Positions 35,183-44,434 of a DNA stretch of 64,000 bases are shown piece by piece. The notes under the pieces are model-generated. The model saw only the letters and a program-made list of their open reading frames with translations. It ran no database searches and had not been told where the DNA came from. The stretch is from Bacteroidales bacterium (lineage in GTDB: Bacteria > Bacteroidota > Bacteroidia > Bacteroidales > VadinHA17): assembly GCA_022865305.1 (NCBI GenBank), contig JALHSP010000071.1, positions 1 through 64,000 of the forward strand, in the 5' to 3' direction. The stretch's first letter is position 1; each line of letters opens with the position of its first letter. The position numbers and the translations under genes were made by a program.

Positions 35183-37123
35183 CTAATTGTATGGTAGTAA
35201 AGAAGGCGGACCTGGTTCAAAGTTATGTGGTTTAAGCAACTGTTCACCAGACACTAACAGGTATTTGACTTTGGAATAAAGAGGAAGATTTGGAAAAAAT
35301 CCGATTCTGATCTGAAAAGTCTTTAATACCAGATTATCGTTCCTGATCCTGATTCCGAGTCCGAGCCCTGAAAGAATCTCACCGCTTCCGGCAAACTCAT
35401 TGGTCCCGAAAAGATAGCCAAGATCAGCAAATCCGAAAAATGCGCACCTGAATCCATAGATTTTAACCGGGCTGAAAAGAACAGATTCAAGACTTATACA
35501 TAATCGCTGGTTATCTCCGACAGAGTCATTTCTAAATCCAGAAAAACCATTCTCCTTATTAAATATCAGGTGCTCATCGGAATACCTTCCAAATCCTCTT
35601 GTGTAATCAAAATTTACAAAGTTTCTTATCCTGTATTTTCCAATATAAAACAGGTTGGAAATGAAGTTTGTTCTGAATGATAAAAGGCCTTGTTCTGTAC
35701 GGTTTTCATTTAAGAAAGTCGCAAAACCTGCTGAAATATAAAAATAACCCAGACGTTCAATTGATTCTCCAAGTGATAGATTAATCCCTGTATAAATTCT
35801 TTTTTTGAACTCATTAATCTCTTTTCCCAAACTTACATTTAGTAACGCGCCGTATGGAATATCTTCCGTCCGTCCGTAGCCATATATAAGACTGGTCTTA
35901 TAGAATTTTTGAATTGAATAAGACACTGATCCAAGGAACATTTTATATTTCTGAAGGTAGTGATAAGAATCAGGCAGTATGAAAGGGTGATCAAATACAT
36001 TGTTATTGGTATAGCGCGCACCAATTATAATTCTTGATACACTCTCCCTGTTGATCAGAAAAGAACGGGAGAACCAGTAATCCTGTAAGTGATATTTCAG
36101 GGATTCCGGTACAGACATTGTATCGAGATCTTCACTTGTAAACATCTCCCTGACAGAAATTCCTCCGGCATACTTTGTGGTTGAACTGATAAGTTTACGA
36201 CTCATATCGAAACCATACGTCCTTTTCCCCAGTCCGTCAAAATAATGGAGGTTCAGGTTAATGAATGTTTTTGCAATATTGTCTACCTGATATTCAATTC
36301 CTAAACCTGGTGACCCGGGTAGTTCTGAATCATAAGGTATTTCCAGTCTGAATTCATGACCAAATCCGAAAATGTTCTTTTCAAACATAGAGACCGACCC
36401 CTTTTTAATGTTTGAAAAGCTGAAATCGGCTCCAAGTGAATAGACATCTCTTGTAAGGACAACAATATCAACATCTTCATCCGATACAGGGACAACGATT
36501 ATTCTTGCATCATCTATATATGGTAACTGCCTGATTATCCTTTCATTATCGCTAAGTGTCAGGGGAGAAACAGAATCTCCTTCGGAAAACAGAAGGTTTT
36601 TCCTGATTATAATTTCGTTTGTGTTAATATGGGTCTTGTTTAAAAGATTATTGATTTTATTCGTATCAGAGGATAAAGGATTATTAATGTCTGATCCGAA
36701 AACACCAAGTTGTCGTATTTCAATTTTTCGTATTTTCTTGCCGGAGTAATGTAAATAATTCAGGTCGCTCGGATTGGTGATTTGCTTTTTGTATACCGGT
36801 TCGTTGGATACAATTATCAAATCATACAGTGTCCTAGTTATCAGTTTCTTGGATGCTTTTACCTTTAAAGAGTCAAAGAATATGAGGGATTTATCTTTAT
36901 TGATAATACTTAAGGGAATCAGATTTCCCGGTTTTGCAGTAAGAGTATCGCCTGAGAAAAACGAGGTGCTCTCCCTTAATTGAATTAATTTGTCTGGCCG
37001 GATTATGTTTATGGTGTCGTTTCGGGTATGGTTTTGAGAATATACCAGGCTATCAAAAAACAGAAGTGCCAGAACAACCGAAGGCCTTACTGATCTCCTG
37101 TATTTTCTTCTGATACACCACAT
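35183..37123 (-). CDS. Outer-membrane BamA/TamA-like barrel protein
   Basis: 646 residues with a signal peptide (hydrophobic 15-26, then LVYSQ). A POTRA-like segment lies at about 150-225 (LLFSEGDSVSPLTLSDNERI, RQLPYIDDARIIVV, VDIVVLTRDVYSLGA). It is followed by a long series of alternating beta strands to the end, with a terminal region of glycine and aromatic residues as in the surface-antigen superfamily. It resembles Bacteroidota homologues of BamA/TamA but with a single POTRA. The start overlaps the previous gene as TGATG. It may assemble or translocate something at the outer membrane; substrate unknown. Confidence 0.75.
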   Translation of the reverse strand: MWCIRRKYRRSVRPSVVLALLFFDSLVYSQNHTRNDTINIIRPDKLIQLRESTSFFSGDTLTAKPGNLIPLSIINKDKSLIFFDSLKVKASKKLITRTLYDLIIVSNEPVYKKQITNPSDLNYLHYSGKKIRKIEIRQLGVFGSDINNPLSSDTNKINNLLNKTHINTNEIIIRKNLLFSEGDSVSPLTLSDNERIIRQLPYIDDARIIVVPVSDEDVDIVVLTRDVYSLGADFSFSNIKKGSVSMFEKNIFGFGHEFRLEIPYDSELPGSPGLGIEYQVDNIAKTFINLNLHYFDGLGKRTYGFDMSRKLISSTTKYAGGISVREMFTSEDLDTMSVPESLKYHLQDYWFSRSFLINRESVSRIIIGARYTNNNVFDHPFILPDSYHYLQKYKMFLGSVSYSIQKFYKTSLIYGYGRTEDIPYGALLNVSLGKEINEFKKRIYTGINLSLGESIERLGYFYISAGFATFLNENRTEQGLLSFRTNFISNLFYIGKYRIRNFVNFDYTRGFGRYSDEHLIFNKENGFSGFRNDSVGDNQRLCISLESVLFSPVKIYGFRCAFFGFADLGYLFGTNEFAGSGEILSGLGLGIRIRNDNLVLKTFQIRIGFFPNLPLYSKVKYLLVSGEQLLKPHNFEPGPPSLLPYN

Positions 37124-37833
37124 CAGGTTTCATGAGAATTATTGTTCAGAACATCATCCGAATTAAACTGGAACCCCAGGCGTTTACCTGTAATTACCCT
37201 TGAATGCTGGATTTTTGCTTCTGCCTGGCCTACTGTAGCGATCTTTACAGTATCGTAAGGTGGTACAAGAAGGTCAAATTCAAGGGAATACTGGATTGCC
37301 GTAGAAATGATCACCTGCAACGATTGTTTGCTGATAGCTTCATTGCCGTAATTTGTGAATAGCATACCCATCTGTCTTTTCCCTTCCACAAAATACTGGT
37401 TTTCGTGGTTAATAAATATTCTTGCTATGAGGTATCCTAGGTCATCGAACCTTGAATATTTAAATGAATCGGCAAGAAAGTTGTAAATATTAATTATGCC
37501 GGAATAAGCATTATACCTGTTTTTCTGAATATATGCAGTTTTCCAGGCAGGATGTTCCCTGTCGAACTGAAAAATGTTTGAATGCATACTGAAAAGCAGT
37601 ATATCGCCTGCTACCCTAAGCTGGGCATCAAAACTGCTTCTGTCAGTATATTCCAGTTTTATTCTTGGATCAATGTCTGTAAGGTTAGTGTTAACTTCTT
37701 TCGCAAGGCCTTTAAGGATCTCTTTAACGTTGCAGAATGATTCAAAAGTATTGTCATATACTTTTGCTTTAAGAACGGATTTATCCTTCAGAGTTACGAT
37801 AATTGCCTGTTTCTTTTCATCCAGTTCAGCCAT
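37123..37833 (-). CDS. Conserved protein of unknown function upstream of the barrel gene
   Basis: 236 residues, soluble, with no signal peptide or membrane helix. Notable segments are HSNIFQFDREHPAWKTAYIQ, YSGIINIYNFLADSFKY and the C-terminal AKIQHSRVITGKRLGFQFN. It looks like a Bacteroidota-specific family that I cannot name. It is coupled by a TGATG overlap to the barrel protein, yet is predicted cytoplasmic, an odd pairing. tilS follows the barrel, so the order is unknown, barrel, tilS. Confidence 0.7.
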   Translation of the reverse strand: MAELDEKKQAIIVTLKDKSVLKAKVYDNTFESFCNVKEILKGLAKEVNTNLTDIDPRIKLEYTDRSSFDAQLRVAGDILLFSMHSNIFQFDREHPAWKTAYIQKNRYNAYSGIINIYNFLADSFKYSRFDDLGYLIARIFINHENQYFVEGKRQMGMLFTNYGNEAISKQSLQVIISTAIQYSLEFDLLVPPYDTVKIATVGQAEAKIQHSRVITGKRLGFQFNSDDVLNNNSHET

Positions 37834-37892
37834 TTTACCAGAGGTTTTATGATGAAATTTTGAGCATCTAATTTAATAATAATTCATGAAAT

Positions 37893-37918
37893 AAAAAGGA
37901 ACATTCTGCGGAATGTCC
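37893..37918 (-). terminator. Terminator of proS
   Basis: On the minus strand GGACATTC pairs with GAATGTTCC (one bulged base) and is followed by five T residues. It starts about 20 nt after the proS stop. Confidence 0.75.
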
Positions 37919-37937
37919 CTGATTGATTATCATATGG

Positions 37938-39413
37938 TTAGTATGATATTGCAAAAAGAACCCTTTTTTTCGAAGGTTTACCTGAATAAATGCATTTGCC
38001 ATCCTCTTCGGCAGCATCGAACGGGATACACCTGATCGTTGCTTTTGTCTCTTCTTTAATCCTCTCTTCTGTTTCGGCGGTCCCGTCCCAGTGAGACATT
38101 ATGAAACCTCCCTTATTATTAAGGGTATCAACAAAATCATCCCATTTGTCAATATAGAAAGTGTTTTGTTTTCTGAACTCATTTGCTTTCAGGTAAATAT
38201 TGCTCTGAATTTCATCAAGGAGTTTTATTACATAGTCATTTACTGATGCAATTGCGATAGTCTCCTTTTTAAGAGTATCTCTGCGGGCAACTTCTATAGT
38301 TGAATGTTCCAGGTCACGCGGTCCTATTGCCAGGCGTACAGGTACTCCCTTCAGTTCATAATCGGCAAATTTCCAGCCAGGTGTGTTATTATCCTTGTCA
38401 TCATATTTAACTGAAATTCCGATTGTTTCAAGACCTGATTTGATTTTTTTGGCAGTTTCATTAATCTTGAGCAATTGTTCGGAACTCTTATAGATAGGTA
38501 TGATTACAACCTGGATTGGTGCCAGGCGGGGAGGTAACACAAGTCCGTGATTGTCGGAATGAGCCATTATAAGTGCACCGATCATCCTGGTTGATAAACC
38601 CCATGAAGTAGCCCATACATAATCGAGTTTTCCTGTCTTATCGGTAAATTGCACATCAAAAGCTTTAGCAAAGTTTTGTCCAAGAAAGTGGCTGGTGCCT
38701 GCCTGCAATGCTTTACCATCCTGCATAATAGCTTCAATTGCATAAGTATCTATGGCACCGGCAAAGCGCTCATTCTCACTTTTATAACCTTTTACTACCG
38801 GTAAAGCCATGAAATTTTCGGCAAAATCTGCATATACATTGATCATCCTCTCAGTCTCTTCAATGGCTTCTTCACGGGTAGCATGAGCGGTATGGCCTTC
38901 CTGCCACAGGAATTCGGTAGTTCTCAGAAAAAGCCTCGTCCTCATTTCCCATCTGACAACATTGACCCACTGGTTGATAAGTATTGGGAGATCCCTGTAT
39001 GAATGGATCCAGTTCTTATACGAATTCCAGATTATTGTCTCTGAAGTAGGCCGTATAATCAATTCCTCTTCAAGCTTGGCTGTCGGGTCTACAACAATTC
39101 CTTTCCCGTTTTCATCATTCTTGAGCCGGTAATGAGTTACAACGGCACATTCCTTAGCAAATCCCTTTACATGTGCTGCCTCCTTACTGAAAAATGATTT
39201 TGGAATAAAAATCGGGAAATATGCGTTTACATGCCCTGTAGCTTTAAACATCCTGTCCAGCTCTGCCTGTATCTTTTCCCATATTGCATATCCGTAAGGT
39301 TTGATAACCATGCATCCTCTTACGGCTGAATTCTCAGCCAAATCTGCCTTGATAACCAGATCATTATACCATTTTGCATAATTCTCATCCCTGTTAGTTA
39401 GAAACTTAGCCAT
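37938..39413 (-). CDS. proS: Prolyl-tRNA synthetase, archaeal/eukaryal-type
   Basis: 491 residues, class II. The N-terminal [20 protein letters not shown] is typical of the ProS type 3 architecture, which lacks the bacterial insertion domain and has a C-terminal extension ending in a hydrophobic/Tyr tail (FAISY). Motif 2 is visible in [28 protein letters not shown]. Class II anticodon binding is in the [10 protein letters not shown] region. It charges tRNA-Pro. Bacteroidota commonly have this type. It is single-gene with its own terminator. Confidence 0.97.
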   Translation of the reverse strand: MAKFLTNRDENYAKWYNDLVIKADLAENSAVRGCMVIKPYGYAIWEKIQAELDRMFKATGHVNAYFPIFIPKSFFSKEAAHVKGFAKECAVVTHYRLKNDENGKGIVVDPTAKLEEELIIRPTSETIIWNSYKNWIHSYRDLPILINQWVNVVRWEMRTRLFLRTTEFLWQEGHTAHATREEAIEETERMINVYADFAENFMALPVVKGYKSENERFAGAIDTYAIEAIMQDGKALQAGTSHFLGQNFAKAFDVQFTDKTGKLDYVWATSWGLSTRMIGALIMAHSDNHGLVLPPRLAPIQVVIIPIYKSSEQLLKINETAKKIKSGLETIGISVKYDDKDNNTPGWKFADYELKGVPVRLAIGPRDLEHSTIEVARRDTLKKETIAIASVNDYVIKLLDEIQSNIYLKANEFRKQNTFYIDKWDDFVDTLNNKGGFIMSHWDGTAETEERIKEETKATIRCIPFDAAEEDGKCIYSGKPSKKRVLFAISY

Positions 39414-39492
39414 TTTTTGGTATACTATTTGTTTTGTTAACTTTTAAGAATAGATTGCGTAAAAGTAGATAATTAGTTAAATTAAAAAAAAC

Positions 39493-39498
39493 GGGAGG
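39493..39498 (+). promoter_or_regulatory. Strong Shine-Dalgarno sequence
   Basis: GGGAGG lies six bases before the ATG at 39505. Genes in this window generally have AT-rich leaders without an SD, so this one is an exception and suggests high or special translation of the Tyr-rich protein. Confidence 0.6.
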
Positions 39499-39504
39499 TT
39501 CAAC

Positions 39505-40584
39505 ATGAAAGCAAAATATTACATCGGAATCTTATCAGCACTGATGCTTGCGGTTTTCCCGTTAAAAGCACAGTGCGCTGATAATCGTGACTTCAGAAAT
39601 GATGACGCCAGTATAATAGTGAATAATTACTACGACGATTATGACTACTACTATTCTTCAAGGATTAACAGGTTTCATAGGTCGTATGCAGCATTTGATT
39701 ACTATTCACCGGTCTTTACCGAAACTTACTGGTATAACTACCGGCCTTATTCATGGGGAGTAAGCATTTATGGAGGAACCGGCCTTGGGTTCGGGCTTTC
39801 ATTCAATTACCCGGTTTACTACTACGGATGGAATTACGGGAACTGGTACAGTTATGATTACGGATGGTATGATCCTTACTACGGAAGTTACTGGTGGGGA
39901 TATGATCCATATTACTACAGCTGGTACTCGCCTGTAGTCATCAATATAAACTTTGGTAACAGATGGGGACACAACTACTGGGGATGGAACAGACATAATT
40001 ACTGGGGAGGGAACAGGCATAATTACTGGTATAACGACTACAGACCAATGTATAACACCTATAATAACTACTATAATTATCCGGCAACCAGGTACTCATC
40101 GAGGGAATACCCGGACCGTGGCAGACCTGCAGAATATAACAGAACCAATTCAGGTGGTGTTTCAAGGCGTGAGGCGATTCCTGCACCCGATTCAAGGACC
40201 GGAGTCAACAGTGGCAGCGACAGAGTAGGATCGAATGCCGGAATTAACAATAATCCGACCAGACGCTCTGCTGAAGTGAGAAACAATACCGGTAATACCG
40301 GCAATAATGTAAACACCCGAAGCCAGAATGAGAACCGTAACCAGGTAAGTACACCGGATAACGTCAGAACCAGTACCGGGAATACCACGAGTGCAGTAAC
40401 TCAACCATCAATGTCTTCAAATAGAAGAATAGAGCAACCGGTGCCTGCAAGAAGCTCAACACCTTCACGGACTGGCACCACAATGTCGCAGGGCAGAAGC
40501 TCATCCTCAAGATCTGCCTCAAATTCATCAACTTCAAAATCATCTTCAGGCTCTTCTTCTTCCAGTAAAAAAAGCAGGAGATAA
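39505..40584 (+). CDS. Secreted Tyr/Trp/Asn-rich protein with Ser-rich tail
   Basis: 359 residues with a signal peptide (cleaved near LKAQC, about residue 23). Residues 37-200 are extremely rich in Tyr, Trp, Gly and Asn, including near-repeats of RHNYWGW/RHNYWGG/NYWYND. Residues 205-320 are rich in Asn, Arg, Ser and Thr. The tail is Ser-rich and ends in KKSRR. No enzymatic domain is visible. It has its own SD and terminator. A paralogue-like lipoprotein follows. It could be a structural, self-assembling or matrix protein (inference). Confidence 0.8.
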   Translation: MKAKYYIGILSALMLAVFPLKAQCADNRDFRNDDASIIVNNYYDDYDYYYSSRINRFHRSYAAFDYYSPVFTETYWYNYRPYSWGVSIYGGTGLGFGLSFNYPVYYYGWNYGNWYSYDYGWYDPYYGSYWWGYDPYYYSWYSPVVININFGNRWGHNYWGWNRHNYWGGNRHNYWYNDYRPMYNTYNNYYNYPATRYSSREYPDRGRPAEYNRTNSGGVSRREAIPAPDSRTGVNSGSDRVGSNAGINNNPTRRSAEVRNNTGNTGNNVNTRSQNENRNQVSTPDNVRTSTGNTTSAVTQPSMSSNRRIEQPVPARSSTPSRTGTTMSQGRSSSSRSASNSSTSKSSSGSSSSSKKSRR

Positions 40585-40593
40585 TAAGTAATA

Positions 40594-40626
40594 AAGAGAG
40601 CCTCCCTGGAGGCTCTCTTATTTTTT
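40594..40626 (+). terminator. Terminator after the Tyr/Trp-rich gene
   Basis: A 12-bp stem (40594-40605 and 40608-40619) with a 2-nt loop is followed by TATTTTTT. It begins 10 nt after the stop codon. Confidence 0.9.
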
Positions 40627-40748
40627 AAAATAGTGTTCTTTTAATAAAAAATATTAAATTTGTTAAGGAATAAGAAGTTCGTTCAATTTAAATAGCTATT
40701 TGGTATAATATTTGTAATTTAATTAGAAAATATAATAGGGAATAAAAA

Positions 40749-42182
40749 ATGAAAGCATTAATTTACATATCAGTACTTGTCCTGATGACATTAGGTTCCT
40801 GTACCTCAAGTCTTTATACAGGGCTCGAGTACGATGATCTTTATTTTTTACCTTCTGATCAACCGGTTGCACGGAATCAGAAATCTGTAAAAAATAACCA
40901 GATAGCTGAAAGTAATTTGAAGGCTGAGGATTACTATGATAATATCTATGCTGCCGATACACTTGTATCAGATGAATATTCTGATGCAGTTGACTATGAT
41001 AATACAATAAGAAATTATGGCGGAAGCGTATATGATTACTATGATGATTATTCATATTCCGGCAGGTTAAGTAGATTTTACGGTAACTATTTTTATCCTT
41101 ACTGGAGAGATCCCTTCTATAGCAGCTGGGGTTACCCGTCTATTGGATGGGGCGGGGGCTATGGATACAGTATGTTCCCGTATTCTTACTACGATCCTTT
41201 CTATAATGATTATTACGGCAATTACGGAGGTTACTATGGTGGTTACTATGGTAGCTACTACGGTGGTTATTCTGGCTATAGCCCATATTACTCTTCATTC
41301 TATTCACCCTTTAACTGGGGATATCGTTCAAATATGCGTTATACTGATTCCAAAAATTCGATTCCTTACGGGAGAAGAGAAGGTCAAAGCACACTTTCTA
41401 CAAGGTGGAACAGCAGTTTCCCTGCTTCAGGCTCCGCAAGGAGAGACAGTTATGTTTCAAAAGGAACAGGTACTGATGTAACCAGGAGAGCTTCCTCAGG
41501 TACTTCTCAGACAGTATCTGATTCAAGGAGAACCGTCTCTACTGTTGTAAACTCTCAGCAGGCTGTTAATGCTGCTGAAAAGAAACCGGGTCAGGAAGCA
41601 GTTAAGGATGCAAATGCAGCTGCCAGTCGTTCGGTTTCAAGGAGTTCAACAGCTTCAAGACCTTCATATAATAATGTGAACAGAACTTATACTCCAAGCT
41701 ACAGCAGTCCGCGTATGAGCACCAGACCTTCTTATAATAACAGCAGGGTTTCAAGCGGAACAAGTTCTGGAGTAAACAGGAATAATAGTGCAATAAATAA
41801 CAGCAGAGGAAGCAGCAGTTCAGGTACCGGGCGTTCAACAACAAGTACATCCACATACCGGAGTAACAGCAATAGTAGTAGAAGCAGCTCTTCAATCTCA
41901 GCCGGACAAAGCAGATCAACCTCGTCTAATTATAATTCAGGAAGCTATTCTGTCCCGTCAAGGAGAAGTGTTGAAAGCGGTTCAGGATTTTCCGGTTCTT
42001 ATAATTCATCAGGCAGCAGGTCTTCTTCATCCGGCAGTTCCGGATCTTACTCGAGAAGCTCCTATTCGTCAGGCTCTTCTTCCTCAGGCTCTTCTTCCTC
42101 AGGTTCATCTTCCTCAGGTTCATCTTCCGGTGGAGAATCCAGATCCTCGTCAGGCGGCTCATCATCCAGCGGCAGACGATAA
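40749..42182 (+). CDS. Lipoprotein with Tyr/Gly-rich centre and Ser-rich tail
   Basis: 477 residues. The lipobox LGSC puts the lipidated Cys at residue 18. Residues 55-200 are dominated by Tyr and Gly, with a short-period NYGGYYGGYYGSYYGGY-like repeat near 158-175. From about 240 onward Ser dominates, with Arg and Asn, and the last 40 residues are GSSSS-type repeats ending in GRR. It has the same plan as the preceding protein, so the two are likely related by duplication. It is surface or periplasm exposed. The function is unknown; a FadL-type barrel gene follows after 81 bp. Confidence 0.8.
   Translation: MKALIYISVLVLMTLGSCTSSLYTGLEYDDLYFLPSDQPVARNQKSVKNNQIAESNLKAEDYYDNIYAADTLVSDEYSDAVDYDNTIRNYGGSVYDYYDDYSYSGRLSRFYGNYFYPYWRDPFYSSWGYPSIGWGGGYGYSMFPYSYYDPFYNDYYGNYGGYYGGYYGSYYGGYSGYSPYYSSFYSPFNWGYRSNMRYTDSKNSIPYGRREGQSTLSTRWNSSFPASGSARRDSYVSKGTGTDVTRRASSGTSQTVSDSRRTVSTVVNSQQAVNAAEKKPGQEAVKDANAAASRSVSRSSTASRPSYNNVNRTYTPSYSSPRMSTRPSYNNSRVSSGTSSGVNRNNSAINNSRGSSSSGTGRSTTSTSTYRSNSNSSRSSSSISAGQSRSTSSNYNSGSYSVPSRRSVESGSGFSGSYNSSGSRSSSSGSSGSYSRSSYSSGSSSSGSSSSGSSSSGSSSGGESRSSSGGSSSSGRR
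42069..42128 (+). repeat. Four tandem 15-bp units in the Ser-rich tail
   Basis: TCAGGCTCTTCTTCC twice, then TCAGGTTCATCTTCC twice. Each unit encodes SGSSS. The identity of neighbouring units at the DNA level suggests recent expansion and possible length variation between strains. Confidence 0.8.
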
Positions 42183-42263
42183 GGATCCTAGTAAATTTCA
42201 ATGTTCAAATTAGTTCATTCTTTTAGTGGAGTGGTGGGATATTTTTAAAAAAACTGAAAAATT

Positions 42264-43766
42264 ATGAAAAGGATATGTTTAATAATTATAGCGGTGTTAT
42301 CCTTACTTCCAGGGATTTATGCCCAGAAAATTGAGGACGCACTTAGAAACTCTCAGGTATTTTACTACGGAACAGCCAGGTTTATGGCAATGGGTGGTGC
42401 TTTCACCGCCCTCGGAGGCGATATATCCTCTCTTAGCCAGAATCCGGCAGGTCTTGGGTTATTCAGGTCATCCGAACTGTCAGTCACTCCGCAATTGTTT
42501 CATATCAAAACATCTGCTGATTTTGATGGGATTAGTTCAGACTACCTGTACGATTTTAACCTCAGCCAGGCCGGAATAGTTGCAAATATCATTAACAACA
42601 ATAACGATAAAGGACTGATCACGCTTAACGTGGGATACTCTTTCAATAAAACAAATAACCTGAATCAAAACATCAGGATCGAAGGTATCAGCACCCTTAG
42701 TTCGCTGGCCGACTACTGGGCTGCAAATGCTGAAAATTCCTATCACTCCGAACTTATAGATCTTAATGATCCCAGTTCATACCTGGCTTATGAAGCATGG
42801 ATCATTGATACTCTTTCAGGTTCAAACACTGAGTATGGAACCGTTTATTCAAATTATGGCGACAATCTTCCTTCAGTGTACGGACAGAATATCAGACGCC
42901 TGGTTACAAATGAGGGATATACAGGGGAACATGCATTTTCAGTAGGAGGTAATTATTCAAATAAACTTTACTTCGGCGCTACTTTTGGTCTCAGCAGACT
43001 TAATTATTCAAGTAATTATGAGCACCTTGAGACTACTGACGAAGATCTGCCATCGAAATTTACAGATTTTAACTATTCCGATTATTTTAGAAACACCGGA
43101 TTCGGTTTTTCACTTAAGATAGGTGCGATTTTCAAACCTGTAGAACCGTTGCGCTTAGGTCTTGCATTTCATTCACCAACTTTCTACAGAATAGATGTAT
43201 ACCTGAATGATAATCTCACCTCCAGTTTCAGTGATGGTGGCAATTATGAAAAATCAAATGGTGCTTTAAGATACAATTATGCTTTAACTACTCCTTTCAG
43301 GGCTATGTTCGGTGCCGCTTTCCAGTTGAAGAAGCTTGCACTATTCAGTGCTGATTACGAGTTTGTTGATTACAGTAGTGCCAAATTCTCAGAAACAGGG
43401 GATGGATATGATTACAGTGAAAAAAACCTGGCAATTAAAGATGGACTCAAACAGGTTAGCAATATACGTTTAGGAGCAGAGGTCAGATTAAGTAACATAT
43501 ATCTGCGCGGAGGATATGGTTATTACGGGAAAGCCCTTCTGGAAGGAGATAACAATGAAGATCTCGACTACAGCTCCATCTCATTCGGCGGCGGTTTCAG
43601 GGAGAAGAATGTCTTTATTGATTTTGCTTTTACCCGGTTAATGAATTCTCAGACTTATGTTCTTTACCAGTATGAAACAGAAACTCAGGTTGTTACTTCT
43701 CTGACTGATTTGAACATTAACAGAAATATATTTACTGTTACCTTCGGTTATAAGTTTGGTTTCTAA
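42264..43766 (+). CDS. OmpP1/FadL-type outer-membrane barrel protein
   Basis: 500 residues with a signal peptide (likely cleaved after IYAQ, residue 20). The region starting YGTARFMAMGGAFTALGGDI, followed by SLSQNPAGLGLFRSSELSVT, is characteristic of the FadL/OmpP1 and PorV-like superfamily, after which comes a series of amphipathic strands ending in a terminal Phe (FGYKFGF). It probably lets hydrophobic compounds through the outer membrane; alternatively it is a PorV-like protein of the type IX system. It follows the Ser-rich lipoprotein and ends in a strong terminator. Confidence 0.85.
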   Translation: MKRICLIIIAVLSLLPGIYAQKIEDALRNSQVFYYGTARFMAMGGAFTALGGDISSLSQNPAGLGLFRSSELSVTPQLFHIKTSADFDGISSDYLYDFNLSQAGIVANIINNNNDKGLITLNVGYSFNKTNNLNQNIRIEGISTLSSLADYWAANAENSYHSELIDLNDPSSYLAYEAWIIDTLSGSNTEYGTVYSNYGDNLPSVYGQNIRRLVTNEGYTGEHAFSVGGNYSNKLYFGATFGLSRLNYSSNYEHLETTDEDLPSKFTDFNYSDYFRNTGFGFSLKIGAIFKPVEPLRLGLAFHSPTFYRIDVYLNDNLTSSFSDGGNYEKSNGALRYNYALTTPFRAMFGAAFQLKKLALFSADYEFVDYSSAKFSETGDGYDYSEKNLAIKDGLKQVSNIRLGAEVRLSNIYLRGGYGYYGKALLEGDNNEDLDYSSISFGGGFREKNVFIDFAFTRLMNSQTYVLYQYETETQVVTSLTDLNINRNIFTVTFGYKFGF

Positions 43767-43789
43767 TACTTTGTATGACTTCCATCAGG

Positions 43790-43819
43790 AGAGGCTGCCT
43801 GAAAGGGCAGCCTCTTTTT
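43790..43819 (+). terminator. Terminator after the FadL-like gene
   Basis: A 10-bp perfect stem AGAGGCTGCC/GGCAGCCTCT (43790-43799 and 43806-43815) followed by T residues. It ends right at the stop codon of the convergent WbqC-like gene. Confidence 0.9.
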
Positions 43820-44423
43820 ATAAATAGCTTATAGCTTCAGGTCCCATATTAAATATCAGATCTACAATACTTAATCCTGGTACAAAACCTTTAACAGTTC
43901 TGAAAACCTGCAAATACTCTTTGGTGGTATAAATGGAATCTCTCTTTGGGGATATTGTATATCGGAAATCGCCATCTTTTCCTGCAATAGGTTCGAAATC
44001 AATAGTATAGGATATTTTTCTTTCAATTTGAAGTATTCTCAGAATTGCCACCAGAAGATCCATATTGAGATCAAGCAGGAATTTATAGTTGCTTTGAATT
44101 ATTCTTTCAATGGTATCTAAATAGTACTGGAAGTACGGGGAGGCGTTATACGAAGATTTTAAAGCACCGGAATGAATCTGTTGCCATCGTTTTGAATAAT
44201 CGATTCTTATATCTTTTACCGGTGTTTTGTGAAAGCTCCCTGTATAAACAGGTACAGTTAAAAGGTGCGGACCACCTGCTGATAAAATATAGCAACGGTT
44301 ACGGTAGGATTGCTTAAGGTAATTCTCCTCTCTTTCAATAAATAATTCCCCATAATCTTTTATACGGGCAAAATATTCAACAGGTGGTAAGTAAGCAGTG
44401 GAAAGTAAGATTTTGCCAGTCAT
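43818..44423 (-). CDS. WbqC-like family protein
   Basis: 201 residues from Met at 44423, preferred because the family starts near the KILLSTAYLPPVEYFARI strand; an ATG at 44438 would overlap larB. Segments YLKQSYRNRCYILSAGGPHLLTVPV and KRWQQIHSGALKSSYNASPYFQYY fit the WbqC-like family, whose members occur in polysaccharide clusters and elsewhere; catalytic role unproven. It is placed 11 bp after larB on the same strand, so it is part of the lar transcript. Confidence 0.85.
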   Translation of the reverse strand: MTGKILLSTAYLPPVEYFARIKDYGELFIEREENYLKQSYRNRCYILSAGGPHLLTVPVYTGSFHKTPVKDIRIDYSKRWQQIHSGALKSSYNASPYFQYYLDTIERIIQSNYKFLLDLNMDLLVAILRILQIERKISYTIDFEPIAGKDGDFRYTISPKRDSIYTTKEYLQVFRTVKGFVPGLSIVDLIFNMGPEAISYL

Positions 44424-44434
44424 GACCTGATGGA

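Noticed and set aside
41210-41290. Tyr/Gly codon repeats suggesting a non-coding repeat region
   Set aside because: The pattern keeps frame within a lipoprotein with a proper signal and lipobox, so it is coding low complexity.
42069-42128. Short regular repeats resembling a CRISPR array
   Set aside because: Units are 15 bp, have no spacers and lie in frame inside a coding sequence for Ser-rich repeats.
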